Shown here: one piece after another, positions 1-8,355 of the stretch
Layout of the letters: each line of letters starts with the position of its first letter
How positions within the stretch are numbered: position 1 is the stretch's first letter
Assembly: GCA_910575275.1 (NCBI GenBank)
Contig: CAJTEE010000011.1
Coordinates: 1 to 64,000, forward strand
DNA from: Lachnospiraceae bacterium
GTDB taxonomy: Bacteria > Bacillota > Clostridia > Lachnospirales > Lachnospiraceae
DNA length: 64,000 bases
Reading direction: 5' to 3'
Made by a program: the position numbers and the translations under genes
Notes under the pieces: model-generated
What the model was told of the DNA's origin: nothing
What the model saw: the letters and a program-made list of their open reading frames with translations, nothing else
The model's database searches: none

Positions 1-110
1 ACACAAATCTGGAACGACAAAACCATTGGAATCTATGGTTTGTGTTCTGCACGGATTGTGACAAAACGACAAAATAAGGCGTTTCGGGGGTTTGGGTTTC
101 AAATTAAAGT
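1..110. other. Left flank upstream of split maff2
   Basis: No gene is seen here. A small hairpin (AAACCAT at 20-26, ATGGTTT at 35-41) is present. The sequence just before the ATG at 111 has no clear Shine-Dalgarno site, and base composition is lower in GC than the host element to the right of 21660. The usual coupling-protein gene (VirD4/TcpA) expected upstream of maff2 in such elements is not visible and may lie outside the window. Confidence 0.4.
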
Positions 111-233
111 ATGGAATTTTTCAACAGCGCAATCGACGTTTTGCAGACCCTCGTGATCGCACTCGGAGCCGGCCTTGGAATCTGGGGCGTCATCAACCTG
201 CTGGAAGGTTACGGCAATGATAACCCTGGCGCG
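111..233 (+). pseudogene. Maff2-family membrane protein, 5' part (interrupted)
   Basis: The first 41 codons read MEFFNSAIDVLQTLV at the start and end in GYGNDNPGA. This is the N-terminal hydrophobic half of the small Maff2/pilin-like membrane protein found in clostridial conjugative elements just before the VirB6-like gene. After codon 41 the reading frame runs into foreign DNA and stops at 249. The missing C-terminal half is found 21.4 kb away at 21660-21740, directly before a VirB6-like gene, which is its normal place. The gene is therefore split by insertion. No good ribosome site is seen before the ATG, so the left flank may also be altered. Confidence 0.8.
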
Positions 234-333
234 AATGCTCATGTACGGTAAAGAAGCAAGCAACCGAAAACAAGAGATAGACCGCCAGCACCACACTATT
301 CCGAACCAAAGAAGCCAAAGACCAAAAGACAAG

Positions 334-481
334 CATTGTGGAAATGTGCATAACAGGCTATGGAATCATGGATAACTCTATTCACAGCACATGGAAAAGC
401 TAAAGTGCAGCTTTCCCACGTCCTGCAAACAGAGTTACCCACAACTCCATAAGACAGCCAGTTATACACATTCCCACAATG
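334..481. repeat. Long imperfect inverted repeat near the left end
   Basis: Two arms, 334-401 and 409-481, are reverse complements over about 68 bases with scattered mismatches and one five-base bulge, around a seven-base centre. CATTGTGGAAATGTGCATAA on the left answers the complement of the right arm ending at 481. The arms contain DnaA-box-like words (TTATACACA at 462-470, TTACCCACA at 435-443). It sits between the left junction and the first gene. Possible roles are a recombinase or accessory-factor binding region, or a single-strand origin. The pairing is seen; the function is inferred. Confidence 0.65.
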
Positions 482-569
482 CCGACTACTACGGAATCCT
501 ACCTTACACCGACCTATATTTTTGATACACAACAACCAGATTAAGTTGTTATTATTTTTATTTGGGGGA

Positions 570-618
570 TTGACTATAATAGCAAAGGTGATATAATGTA
601 CTTGTACATTAAGTACAT
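570..618 (+). promoter_or_regulatory. GntR/ABC operon promoter with palindromic operator
   Basis: A -35 box TTGACT (570-575) and a -10 box TATAAT (592-597) are 16 bases apart. Overlapping the -10 box and the presumed transcription start is a perfect dyad, ATGTACTT (596-603) and AAGTACAT (611-618), separated by seven bases. This is the expected layout for autorepression by the GntR protein encoded 24 bases downstream. Confidence 0.75.
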
Positions 619-641
619 TCGGAAAGTAGAGGTGGTGAATA

Positions 642-1019
642 GTGGAAATCATTATCAGCAACAATGCCAATAAACCGATTTATGAACAAATCACATCACA
701 AATCAAGGCAATGATAATGAGCGGAGAATTACAGGCAGGTGACGCAATCCCTTCCATGCGAGCTTTGGCAAAATCAATCCATGTAAGTGTCATTACAGTC
801 CAAAAAGCCTATGAGGATTTACAAAGGGACGGATTTATCGAAACTACAGTTGGCAGAGGAAGTTTTGTGTCGGCGCAGAACAAAGAATTTTATCAAGAGG
901 AACAACAGCGTATAGCCGAAGAACATTTACAAGCAGCCGCCGAAATAGGGAGAATGAGTAATATTTCTCTTGAAAAATTGACGGAATTATTAACTTTATT
1001 TTATCAGGAGGACGAATAA
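642..1019 (+). CDS. GntR-family (YtrA-type) transcriptional regulator
   Basis: A 125-residue DNA-binding regulator. The N-terminal 70 residues form the GntR winged helix (PIYEQITSQIKAMIMSGEL, then PSMRALAKSIHVSVITVQKAYEDLQRDGF). The short C-terminal tail is typical of the YtrA subgroup, which controls ABC transporters encoded beside it. The GTG start is preceded by GAGGTGG. It is followed after one base by the ATPase gene, so the three genes to 2528 form one operon. The dyad over the promoter is its likely binding site. Confidence 0.85.
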   Translation: MEIIISNNANKPIYEQITSQIKAMIMSGELQAGDAIPSMRALAKSIHVSVITVQKAYEDLQRDGFIETTVGRGSFVSAQNKEFYQEEQQRIAEEHLQAAAEIGRMSNISLEKLTELLTLFYQEDE

Positions 1020-1020
1020 C

Positions 1021-1887
1021 ATGGAAAACATTTTAGAATTGCAACAAATATGTAAGTCTTTTCCAAAGTCAAACTTTATATTGGATAAACTCTCTTTTTC
1101 ATTACCGTATGGGGCTATTCTGGGCTTTGTTGGTGAAAACGGCGCAGGTAAAACTACCACGATTGGCTGTATTTTAAACACTGTCAGAAAAGACAGCGGT
1201 ATGGTAAAACTATTTGGAAAAGAAATGCGGGATATTGACACAGACATTCGAGAAAAAATTGGTGTGGTTTATGACGGAGATAATTTTCCGGGTTTTTGGA
1301 CGGCGAAACAATTATCTCAAGTCATGGAGGGAATTTATACACAATGGGATAATGCCTTATTTCAAAAATATTTAGAGGATTTTCATTTACCTGTTAAACA
1401 GAAAATCAAAAATTATTCCAGAGGAATGACAATGAAGCTGGCTATTGCAGTTGCCTTGTCGCACCACCCGCAATTATTGATTTTGGACGAAGCAACCAGT
1501 GGTTTAGACCCCATTATGCGTGATGAAATGCTGGACGTTTTTCTTGAATTTGTGCAGGAGGAAAGCCATTCTATCCTTTTATCTTCTCATATTACAAGCG
1601 ATTTAGAAAAAGTTGCAGATTATATTACATTTATTCATAATGGGAAATTGATTATGACCGCATCAAAAAATGATTTGGTATATAATTACGCCGTTATGCG
1701 TTGCAAGGAAAGTCAGTTCCTTGCATTAGACCCTGGTGATATTATCGCTTACCGAAAACGGGATTTTCAGATTGATGTATTAGTTAATAACGGAAAAGAA
1801 GCACAACGAAAATATAAAGGTTCTGTTGTAGACCATGTTTCAGTTGATGAAATCATGTTGTTATTGGTAAAGGGGGAACGAGTATGA
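1021..1887 (+). CDS. ABC transporter ATP-binding protein
   Basis: A 288-residue ATPase with Walker A GENGAGKTT (near residue 40), signature NYSRGMTMK (near 138) and Walker B LLILDEATSGLD (near 157), followed by the switch-histidine segment SSHITSDLEKVADY. This is the BcrA/YtrB-like kind that pairs with a separate membrane subunit. An AGGAGG site lies just upstream of the ATG. The gene overlaps the permease start by four bases. Substrate is unknown; YtrA-controlled transporters often respond to cell-wall-active peptides, which is only an analogy here. Confidence 0.9.
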   Translation: MENILELQQICKSFPKSNFILDKLSFSLPYGAILGFVGENGAGKTTTIGCILNTVRKDSGMVKLFGKEMRDIDTDIREKIGVVYDGDNFPGFWTAKQLSQVMEGIYTQWDNALFQKYLEDFHLPVKQKIKNYSRGMTMKLAIAVALSHHPQLLILDEATSGLDPIMRDEMLDVFLEFVQEESHSILLSSHITSDLEKVADYITFIHNGKLIMTASKNDLVYNYAVMRCKESQFLALDPGDIIAYRKRDFQIDVLVNNGKEAQRKYKGSVVDHVSVDEIMLLLVKGERV

Positions 1888-2528
1888 AAGGATTGCTTAA
1901 AAATAATTTTTTAACCGTTTATTCTAATGCGAAAGTTTTTTCAATTTTTATGCTTATATTGGGGCTTTTTGTTGTTGCGGTTATCAGCCAGCCGCTTCTT
2001 ATTGGTTACGTTCTGTTAAGCATGGTTGGCTTTTCCGTAAATGCAATTACAAGCATAAAAAAAGAGTTTATTTCAAAATGGGGAAAATACAAATTAACTT
2101 TGCCTGTAAAGAGAGCTGCTATTGTTAAAAGCTATTTTATCAGTCAACTAATATGGCTGCTTGTTGGAATACTATATGCAGGAATCGTTATAAGTTTATC
2201 ATGGGCATTGCATGGTTGCCCTTATGATAATAGCATTGACGTAGTTTCAATATTTGCATTGGGAATCAGTGTAAGTATTTTTACAGGTGCATTTTTCTTT
2301 CCATTGCTTTATCTGGGCGGCGAAGAAAGAAGTGATGTATTTTTAGTAATCAGCTTGCTTTGTGGAATTGGCGTTGTGTTAGGAATTATTAGTGTACTTA
2401 ATCTTTATTTAGCCCCTGGCGTAACTACAATTCTATTAAGTGCGGCTATTTTGCTTTTAAGTTCTTTGTTAATGTTCGCTTTATCCTATCCGTTGACCGT
2501 GGGTATTTATCACAAAAAAGAATACTAA
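1884..2528 (+). CDS. ABC-2 type membrane subunit
   Basis: A 214-residue, strongly hydrophobic protein with about six membrane spans (near residues 18-38, 40-55, 85-110, 125-150, 155-175, 180-205). It has the length and arrangement of small ABC-2 permeases that partner a BcrA-type ATPase. It overlaps the ATPase gene by ATGA, so translation is probably coupled. It is the last gene of the GntR-controlled cassette, which is cargo of module A. Confidence 0.8.
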   Translation: MKGLLKNNFLTVYSNAKVFSIFMLILGLFVVAVISQPLLIGYVLLSMVGFSVNAITSIKKEFISKWGKYKLTLPVKRAAIVKSYFISQLIWLLVGILYAGIVISLSWALHGCPYDNSIDVVSIFALGISVSIFTGAFFFPLLYLGGEERSDVFLVISLLCGIGVVLGIISVLNLYLAPGVTTILLSAAILLLSSLLMFALSYPLTVGIYHKKEY

Positions 2529-2563
2529 CTAAATGTATTATGTGGGAGAAAGGGGGAATTTCT

Positions 2564-3007
2564 ATGCCTTGCACAGAAGCATACAAGGAGCATATCGAAT
2601 ACACATTTAACGCCTTTTGTAAAGTTGTTATACGTTATGCGGTTATCAACGCATGGCGTGACAGGGATAGACGGCGGCAAAGAGAAATATCTTTTGAATA
2701 CCTCACCGAAGAAAAGTTTTACCCATTCAGCACGTCAGACACCTATTTCATAGACCCCTACAAGCAATACCCGGTTATGATATGCGGTCAGAGGGTTATC
2801 CTCACAAACGGGGAGCTTGCCGCCGCCCTGTCCTCTCTGCCGGAGAAAAAGAGGGAAGTCATTTACCTTTACTTTTTCGGGCGTTACACACAGCAGGAAA
2901 TCGGGGAACTATACGGACGCTGCCGGAGTACGGCGTGGCATCACATACACAGTGCCTTGCAAATGCTGCATGAAGAAATGGAGGTGCTTTTCCGTGAGGA
3001 ATCCTAA
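2564..3007 (+). CDS. Sigma-70 region 4-like regulator of a conjugative element
   Basis: A 147-residue protein whose C-terminal third is a sigma region 4 helix-turn-helix (ALSSLPEKKREVIYLYFFGR, then TQQEIGELYGRCRSTAWHHI). This resembles the sigma-like regulator (Orf7 type) of Tn916-family and related clostridial elements. The ATG at 2564 follows GGGAGAAAGGGGG; the frame is open a little further upstream but without a better site. It overlaps the next small HTH gene, the pair arrangement known from such elements. Confidence 0.8.
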   Translation: MPCTEAYKEHIEYTFNAFCKVVIRYAVINAWRDRDRRRQREISFEYLTEEKFYPFSTSDTYFIDPYKQYPVMICGQRVILTNGELAAALSSLPEKKREVIYLYFFGRYTQQEIGELYGRCRSTAWHHIHSALQMLHEEMEVLFREES

Positions 3008-3218
3008 ACTTGTGCCATATGAAACCATTATCCGAGCGACCAGCGGAGAACCGGAAGCCATTGACGAGGTTTTACGGCATTACAGCAAGCGAATCCGGCT
3101 TGCTTCTCTTGAAAACGGACACGTCAACAAGGACACCGAGGACAATATCAAACGGCGGCTTATCGCTGCCCTGTTCCAGTTCCGCTTTGATGAACAGCCA
3201 TACCCCAAAACTGAATAA
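2994..3218 (+). CDS. Small helix-turn-helix protein (HTH_16 type)
   Basis: A 74-residue protein starting with GTG nine bases after GGAGG and overlapping the sigma-like gene by 14 bases. Residues such as YETIIRATSGEPEAIDEVL and YSKRIRLASLE match the short helix-turn-helix protein (Orf8 type) that accompanies the sigma-like gene in Tn916-like elements. Presumably it helps control mobilization genes downstream. A terminator follows at 3247. Confidence 0.75.
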   Translation: MRNPKLVPYETIIRATSGEPEAIDEVLRHYSKRIRLASLENGHVNKDTEDNIKRRLIAALFQFRFDEQPYPKTE

Positions 3219-3246
3219 CCTCCGCCACATAGAACGGCACACCAAG

Positions 3247-3279
3247 ACAGGAAATCATAAAAAGGTTTCCTGTTTTTTT
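3247..3279 (+). terminator. Rho-independent terminator after the sigma/HTH pair
   Basis: ACAGGAAA (3247-3254) pairs with TTTCCTGT (3266-3273) and runs into a T tract. A matching hairpin of the same shape with changed but still pairing end bases is found before the second relaxase at 15764, suggesting a shared architecture ahead of both oriT regions. Confidence 0.8.
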
Positions 3280-3712
3280 GCGTTTATATTCGGCGTTTTT
3301 GAAAAACCGCCGTATTGCCCCACGAAAAGGGAAACATGACACGCTCTTTGTTTGGCAGTTTTCAATTTTCGGTGGTGTGGGGAATGAAAGGAAAATGAAG
3401 AAATTTCTCAAAATTCCCGCCTATCCGGGCTTGTGTGGTTTTGTAAGGAATGAGGGGAAATTTCAGCCAATCAACGTCCATTTTGCATTTTGCTGGTTTG
3501 TAGGTATTGGAGAGAAATTTTCCGTAGCCTTGGCAAAATCTCTCCGTATGGCACTAAAGGTATTGTGAGAGAAATTTTCGCCGGAACGCAACAAACCAGC
3601 CGCCAATAGCCGGATAGTAAGCAAAGATACCACACAGCGCAGTTTCTAAGAGCAAGATTCTACCACAGTACCAAATTTCGATAATCGCTCATTTTGTCCT
3701 ATGGGAATCTTG
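3280..3712. other. Non-coding leader before mobC
   Basis: No convincing gene is present. There are short inverted words such as CTGGTTTGT (3491 area) answered by ACAAACCAG (3590 area) and repeated GAGAGAAATTTTC words (3510 and 3569 areas). The stretch probably belongs to the transfer-origin and mob-operon control region. Confidence 0.4.
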
Positions 3713-3791
3713 TTGGGGTTGCCACCCCAAGCCCGCCTTTTTGCGGCTTGCGCCGCTTGAAAAATCCCCGAAAAAATATTTTCGGATTTTT
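3713..3791. other. Candidate oriT of module A
   Basis: Three successive hairpins precede mobC: TTGGGGT/ACCCCAA with a TGCC loop (3713-3730), GCGGC/GCCGC (3743-3756), and an AT-rich hairpin built on AAAAATCC and GGATTTTT (3760-3791). Position directly upstream of mobC and relaxase, and the GCCACCCCA word shared with the second oriT candidate near 15822, support transfer-origin function. The nick site is not identified. Confidence 0.55.
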
Positions 3792-3871
3792 GAAAAAACA
3801 CTTCCGCTTTGCCCCCTGTTTTTCTCCTATTGGTGAGAGGGCAAACCATAAAAAGAAAGGAGTTGAAAGCC

Positions 3872-4267
3872 ATGAAAAGATACAACACGCCCCACCGCTA
3901 CCGGGTAATCAAGACACGCTTGACCGGGGAAGAATACGCCGAGTTTTCCGAGCGTGTCACCCTCTGCAAAATGAGCCAAGCCGAGTTTATCCGGCAAGCC
4001 CTTATCAAGTCAAGCATACGCCCGGTCATTACCGTTTCCCCGGTCAATGATGAATTACTCTCTGCCGTTGGGAAACTCACAGCCGAATACGGAAAAATCG
4101 GCGGCAACTTGAATCAGATTGCCCGCTGTCTGAACGAGTACGGCGCACCCTATAACACCCTCTCCCAAGAGGTAAGAGCCGCCACAGCGGAGCTTGCCGC
4201 CTTGAAGTTTGAAGTCTTGCAGAAAGTAGGTGAAGCCGTTGGCAACATTCAAACATATCAGCTCTAA
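3872..4267 (+). CDS. mobC: MobC-like relaxosome accessory protein
   Basis: A 131-residue protein with a ribbon-helix-helix-like N-terminus (YRVIKTRLTGEEYAEFSERV, MSQAEFIRQAL) and the MobC signature GGNLNQIARCLNE near residue 77. MobC proteins bind oriT and help the relaxase load. The ATG follows AAAGGAG by nine bases. Its end overlaps the relaxase gene by 38 bases, so the two are translated together. Confidence 0.85.
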   Translation: MKRYNTPHRYRVIKTRLTGEEYAEFSERVTLCKMSQAEFIRQALIKSSIRPVITVSPVNDELLSAVGKLTAEYGKIGGNLNQIARCLNEYGAPYNTLSQEVRAATAELAALKFEVLQKVGEAVGNIQTYQL

Positions 4268-5870
4268 AAATGCCGACTACGGAGCTGCCGAGCAGTACCT
4301 AACTTTTGAACATGACGAGTTTACCATGAAGCCCACACTGGACGGGAATGGGCGGCTTGTTCCCCGTGACGGTTACCGCATTTCCTCTCTGAATTGTGGC
4401 GGGGAAGATTTCGCCATAGCGTGTATGCGCTCCAATCTCAAATACGGCAAAAACCAGAAACGTGAGGACGTAAAGAGCCACCATTACATTATCAGTTTTG
4501 ACCCCCGTGACGCATCAGACAACGGCTTGACCGTAGACCGGGCGCAAGTGTTGGGCGAGCAGTTTTGTAAAGAGCATTTTCCCGGACACCAAGCCCTTGT
4601 TTGTACTCACCCAGACGGGCATAACCACAGCGGCAACATTCATGTGCATATCGTCATAAACAGCTTGCGGATTGCCGAAGTGCCGCTATTGCCCTACATG
4701 GAAAGACCAGCCGACACAAGGGAGGGCTGCAAGCACCGCTGTACGGACGCAGCTATGGAGTATTTCAAAGCGGAAGTCATGGAGATGTGCCACCGGGAAA
4801 ACCTCTATCAGATTGACTTGCTGAACGGGAGCAAGAACCGCATTACCGAGCGTGAGTATTGGGCGAAGCGGAAAGGACAAGCCGCACTGGATAAGGAGAA
4901 CGCTTCCCAAGCCGCCACGGGAGAGCCGCCCAAACAGACCAAGTTTGAAACCGACAAGGAGAAATTACGGCGCACAATCCGAGCCGCCCTGTCCTCTGCC
5001 GTTTCCTTTGAGGATTTTTCCGGGAAGCTGCTACAACAGGGCGTGACCGTCAAGGAGAGCCGGGGGAGATTATCGTATCTCACGCCGGACAGGACGAAGC
5101 CCATCACTGCCCGGAAACTGGGTGATGATTTTGACCGTGCCGCCGTACTGGAAGCACTCACCATAAACGCACAGAACGCCGCCAGAGCCGCCGAAACGCC
5201 CCTACCCCAACAGGAATACCCCCGCAGCATAAAAGACCGCTTACAGCGCAACAAAGCCGCTGTAAACGCCCCGAAACAGGACAGCGTACAGCGCATGGTA
5301 GACATAGCCGCCAAGAAAGCCGAGGGCAAGGGGAAAGGCTATGAGAAATGGGCGACCTTACACAACTTGAAGCAAATGGCGGCTACCATGAGCGTTTACG
5401 AGGAATCCGGCTTTTCTTCCCCGGAGGAACTGGAAGCCGCCCTTGCCGCTGCCAGTGCCGGACTGCATGAAGTGACCGGGAAACTGAAAACCGTGGAAAG
5501 CACCTTGCAGGAGAAAAAGGACTTGCAGAAACAGCTATTGGCGTACATCAAGACCAAGCCAGCCCGTGACGGATTGCGGGCGCAGAAAACGGAGAAAGCC
5601 CGGAGAGCTTACCGGGAGCAGCACGAAAGCGAGTTTATCATTTCCGAATCTGCCGCCCGGTATTTCAAGGCACAGGGAATCTCCAAGCTGCCAGCGTCCA
5701 AAGCATTACAGACCGAGATTGAGCAGCTTACCAAAGAGAAAAACGCCCTTTACAACGAGTACCGGAAGAAGAAAGCGAACGTCCGGGAATTGCAGACCGT
5801 GAAAAGCAATCTTGACAAAATATTACGCCGTGAGCCGGAACGGGGAAAGGGGCGGGAAAATGAACGGTAA
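4230..5870 (+). CDS. Relaxase/mobilization nuclease (MobP-like)
   Basis: A 546-residue relaxase that nicks oriT and pilots single-stranded DNA. The N-terminal domain (about residues 1-190) holds the metal-binding histidine motif HNHSGNIHVHIVINS near residue 133 and an SHHYIISFDP strand near 84. The C-terminal half is charged and helical, with long coiled-coil stretches. The GTG start lies inside mobC. It belongs to the same broad family as the relaxase at 31777 but is clearly a different lineage. Confidence 0.88.
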   Translation: MKPLATFKHISSKNADYGAAEQYLTFEHDEFTMKPTLDGNGRLVPRDGYRISSLNCGGEDFAIACMRSNLKYGKNQKREDVKSHHYIISFDPRDASDNGLTVDRAQVLGEQFCKEHFPGHQALVCTHPDGHNHSGNIHVHIVINSLRIAEVPLLPYMERPADTREGCKHRCTDAAMEYFKAEVMEMCHRENLYQIDLLNGSKNRITEREYWAKRKGQAALDKENASQAATGEPPKQTKFETDKEKLRRTIRAALSSAVSFEDFSGKLLQQGVTVKESRGRLSYLTPDRTKPITARKLGDDFDRAAVLEALTINAQNAARAAETPLPQQEYPRSIKDRLQRNKAAVNAPKQDSVQRMVDIAAKKAEGKGKGYEKWATLHNLKQMAATMSVYEESGFSSPEELEAALAAASAGLHEVTGKLKTVESTLQEKKDLQKQLLAYIKTKPARDGLRAQKTEKARRAYREQHESEFIISESAARYFKAQGISKLPASKALQTEIEQLTKEKNALYNEYRKKKANVRELQTVKSNLDKILRREPERGKGRENER

Positions 5871-6246
5871 ATTCCCCTACATGGACTACCCACAGTACAG
5901 AGCCGCCCGCCGCCTTGTGCATGAGTGCTGCAACTACGATAACGGCAACTGTATCTTGCTGGATAACGGCGAGCCTTGCGTATGCGTCCAGAGTATCAGC
6001 TATTCGCTTATATGCCGCTGGTTCATAGCCGCCGTGCTGCCGCTGGACGGGAAACTGGAAGCCGCCCTGCTCCACCGGGCAGACAGGAAACGCTGTACCG
6101 AGTGCGGCGGGTATTTTCTCCCCAAATCAAACCGGGGGAAATACTGCCCGGATTGCGCCGGACGCATGAAAAGAATCCATGCCACACAGCGCAAGCGGAA
6201 ACAGAGGGATAAATGTCACGCTTTAGGATATTCCAGACCCCCGTAA
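5860..6246 (+). CDS. Cysteine-rich VLP-type protein
   Basis: A 128-residue protein overlapping the relaxase end. It has an N-terminal Cys-containing part (HECCNYDNGNCILLDNGEPC) and a C-terminal zinc-ribbon-like module (CTECGGYFLPKSNRGKYCPDC) with a basic tail. This matches the cysteine-rich VLP proteins found next to relaxases in clostridial mobile elements; a relative is at 29355. The exact role is unknown, although the Cys pairs suggest zinc binding. Confidence 0.75.
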   Translation: MNGKFPYMDYPQYRAARRLVHECCNYDNGNCILLDNGEPCVCVQSISYSLICRWFIAAVLPLDGKLEAALLHRADRKRCTECGGYFLPKSNRGKYCPDCAGRMKRIHATQRKRKQRDKCHALGYSRPP

Positions 6247-6355
6247 ATCAAGGCTTTTTTGACCGCCCTCAAAGGGTATGCGATACATTTATCCTTTATC
6301 CCCGAAAATGCCGTTTTAACTGCGTAACAGAAGCCACAGACAGGAGGTGAGAACC

Positions 6356-7111
6356 ATAACCGAATACATCACAGCCGACACCATCATGCCGCTGTTTTTC
6401 CGATACCCCCGTTTTCTGCTGAAAATGGACTTGTCACAGACCGCAAAGCTGCTTTATTCGCTGCTTCTTGACCGTTCCGAACTCTCACAGAAGAACGGCT
6501 GGCAGGACAGCGAGGGCAGGACATACATTGTCTACCCTGTTTCGGAGATAGCGGAAATGTTGGATAAAGGCAGCACCGCCATAAAAGCCGCACTGAACGA
6601 GCTGGACGCTGCCGGGCTTCTGGTGAGGGAACGCCGGGGCTTTTCCGCACCGAACCGCCTTTATGTGAAAATACCGCAAGTGCCAGTGGTACAGTTTTCC
6701 GACCATATGACCGCCATACAGTCGGAAAAGCGACCCTCTGATAGCCGGAAAAGCGACCCTCATAAGGACGGAAAACCGACCTTTGCGTTGGACGGAAAAC
6801 CGACCCCTAACCAACTTACTATAAACAAACTAAAAGAGAACCAACTAAAAGGAGCGAGTGAGAAGCCGCCCGCCCCATTTGGCAGATATAAAAATATTTT
6901 CCTCTCTGAAAGCGAATATGCGGAGCTGAAAGAGGAATACCCGGACAGGCTGGAACGGTTCATTGAGGAATTAAGCCAGCATATAGCCGCCAACGGGAAA
7001 AGCTACATCAACTATGCCGCCGCTATCCGTATATGGGCGGGGCGTGACAGGAAAGGCACAGGAAAGAAAGGAATCCCCGATTATTCCTACAAAGAGGGCG
7101 AGAGCCTTTGA
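6356..7111 (+). CDS. Rep-like initiator with N-terminal winged helix
   Basis: A replication initiator-type protein of about 251 residues. The N-terminal domain (YRYP-like segment, TAKLLYSLLLDRSEL, VSEIAEMLDKGSTAIKAALN) is the RepA_N/HTH_36-like fold of clostridial elements. A variable linker and a C-terminal helical region follow. The SD AGGAGG lies at 6342-6347, and the codon at normal spacing is ATA (6356), reading T-E-Y-I-T-A next. The only upstream alternative, GTG at 6347, overlaps the SD itself. An ATA start is therefore the better call, though unproven. Confidence 0.7.
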   Translation: MTEYITADTIMPLFFRYPRFLLKMDLSQTAKLLYSLLLDRSELSQKNGWQDSEGRTYIVYPVSEIAEMLDKGSTAIKAALNELDAAGLLVRERRGFSAPNRLYVKIPQVPVVQFSDHMTAIQSEKRPSDSRKSDPHKDGKPTFALDGKPTPNQLTINKLKENQLKGASEKPPAPFGRYKNIFLSESEYAELKEEYPDRLERFIEELSQHIAANGKSYINYAAAIRIWAGRDRKGTGKKGIPDYSYKEGESL

Positions 7112-7173
7112 CCGCATAAATACAACGCCCCGTAAACAGGGCGTAAAAGACCATGAACAAGGAGGACGATTTT

Positions 7174-8028
7174 ATGTGTGATTACGATAACGCCATTTTC
7201 CGGCTTGCCACGGCACAGGAAGCAGAGCCGGAGGACTACACGGGCGAGGACGGGCTTTTATATTGCGGGAGCTGCCGCCAGCCCAAAGAAGCCTACTTCC
7301 CGGAGGGCAAAACATTTTTCGGACGTGACCGACACCCCAAAGAATGTGACTGCCAGAGAAAACGTCGGGAAACGCTGGAAGCCAGCCACCGGGAATACAA
7401 GCACCGGGAGGAAGTGGAACGGCTAAAACGGACAGGCTTCACAGACCCGGCTATGCGGGAATGGACGTTTGAAAACGACAACGGGCAATGCCCCCAAATG
7501 CACAAAGCCTATGCTTATGTGGAGTGTTGGGAGGAAATGAAAGCTGGGAATATCGGCTATCTGTTATGGGGCATGGCAGGCACAGGCAAAAGCTATTTTG
7601 CCGGGTGTATCGCCAACGCCCTCATGGAGAAAGAGGTTTCCGTGTGCATGACAAACTTTGCGGCAATACTCAACGACCTTGCCGCCAGCTACAAGGATAG
7701 GAACGAATACATCTCCCGCCTTTGCAGCTTCCCCCTGCTTATCCTTGACGATTTCGGCATGGAGCGCGGCACGGAATACGGGCTTGAACAGGTTTACAAC
7801 GTGATTGACAGCCGATACCGCAGCGGCAAGCCCTTAATCGTGACAACGAACCTTACGCTGGAGGAATTGCAGAACCCGGAGGACACCGCCCATGCCCGGA
7901 TATATGACCGCCTTACGGAAATGTGTACCCCCGTCCGTATTACCGGGGAGAATTTCAGAAAAGCCAAAGCACGGGAGAAAATGGAACGCCTTAAAAAGCT
8001 GCTGAACGGAAAGGAGATTTGCCTATGA
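7174..8028 (+). CDS. DnaC/IstB-like ATPase (helicase loader type)
   Basis: A 284-residue AAA+ ATPase. A Cys-containing N-terminus (CGSCRQPKEAYF then CDCQRKRRE) precedes Walker A GMAGTGKS (near residue 134) and Walker B LLILDDFGMER (near 188), then the TTNLTLEEL sensor region. DnaC-type loaders place replicative helicase on DNA opened by the initiator encoded just upstream. The ATG at 7174 has AAGGAGG at good spacing; an earlier ATG at 7153 lacks one. It overlaps tnpW by ATGA. Confidence 0.88.
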   Translation: MCDYDNAIFRLATAQEAEPEDYTGEDGLLYCGSCRQPKEAYFPEGKTFFGRDRHPKECDCQRKRRETLEASHREYKHREEVERLKRTGFTDPAMREWTFENDNGQCPQMHKAYAYVECWEEMKAGNIGYLLWGMAGTGKSYFAGCIANALMEKEVSVCMTNFAAILNDLAASYKDRNEYISRLCSFPLLILDDFGMERGTEYGLEQVYNVIDSRYRSGKPLIVTTNLTLEELQNPEDTAHARIYDRLTEMCTPVRITGENFRKAKAREKMERLKKLLNGKEICL

Positions 8029-8222
8029 CCGACACGCCCAAGAAAAGCACCGCCACCACCGCCCGCCGCCCGGATTGCGTGACAGAAGTACGCCGGGGGA
8101 ACACCGTCCTTGTGGTTTCCGGCTATTTCAAACAAGGCACTACCGCCACCGCCGCCGACAAGATGATGAAAGTGCTGGAAGCGGAAAGCGCAGCCGGGGG
8201 AACATCCGCACACGCTATGTAA
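8025..8222 (+). CDS. TnpW-like small transposon protein
   Basis: A 65-residue protein with the conserved stretch GNTVLVVSGYFKQGTTATAADKM, recognised as the TnpW family found immediately before serine recombinase genes in clostridial mobile elements. An AAGGAG site lies upstream, and the start overlaps the stop of the DnaC-like gene. Function is unknown; accessory roles in recombination or its control have been supposed from location only. Confidence 0.75.
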   Translation: MTDTPKKSTATTARRPDCVTEVRRGNTVLVVSGYFKQGTTATAADKMMKVLEAESAAGGTSAHAM

Positions 8223-8280
8223 TGCGATAAGCCTTAATAAAATAATGTGATATTTTTCGACATAAAGTAGCAAAAAGGAC

Positions 8281-8310
8281 TGTACAGCAAGCCCCGCCCT
8301 ATGGTATAAT
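8281..8310 (+). promoter_or_regulatory. Promoter for recombinase A
   Basis: A strong -10 TATAAT (8305-8310) lies 46 bases before the recombinase ATG. The best -35 candidate is TGTACA (8281-8286), 18 bases upstream, which is a weak match. It separates the integrase from the rep/mob operon. Confidence 0.5.
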
Positions 8311-8355
8311 AGACCTACGGAATAGTGGGGCTGGCTGTCGGAAACGGAGGACATT

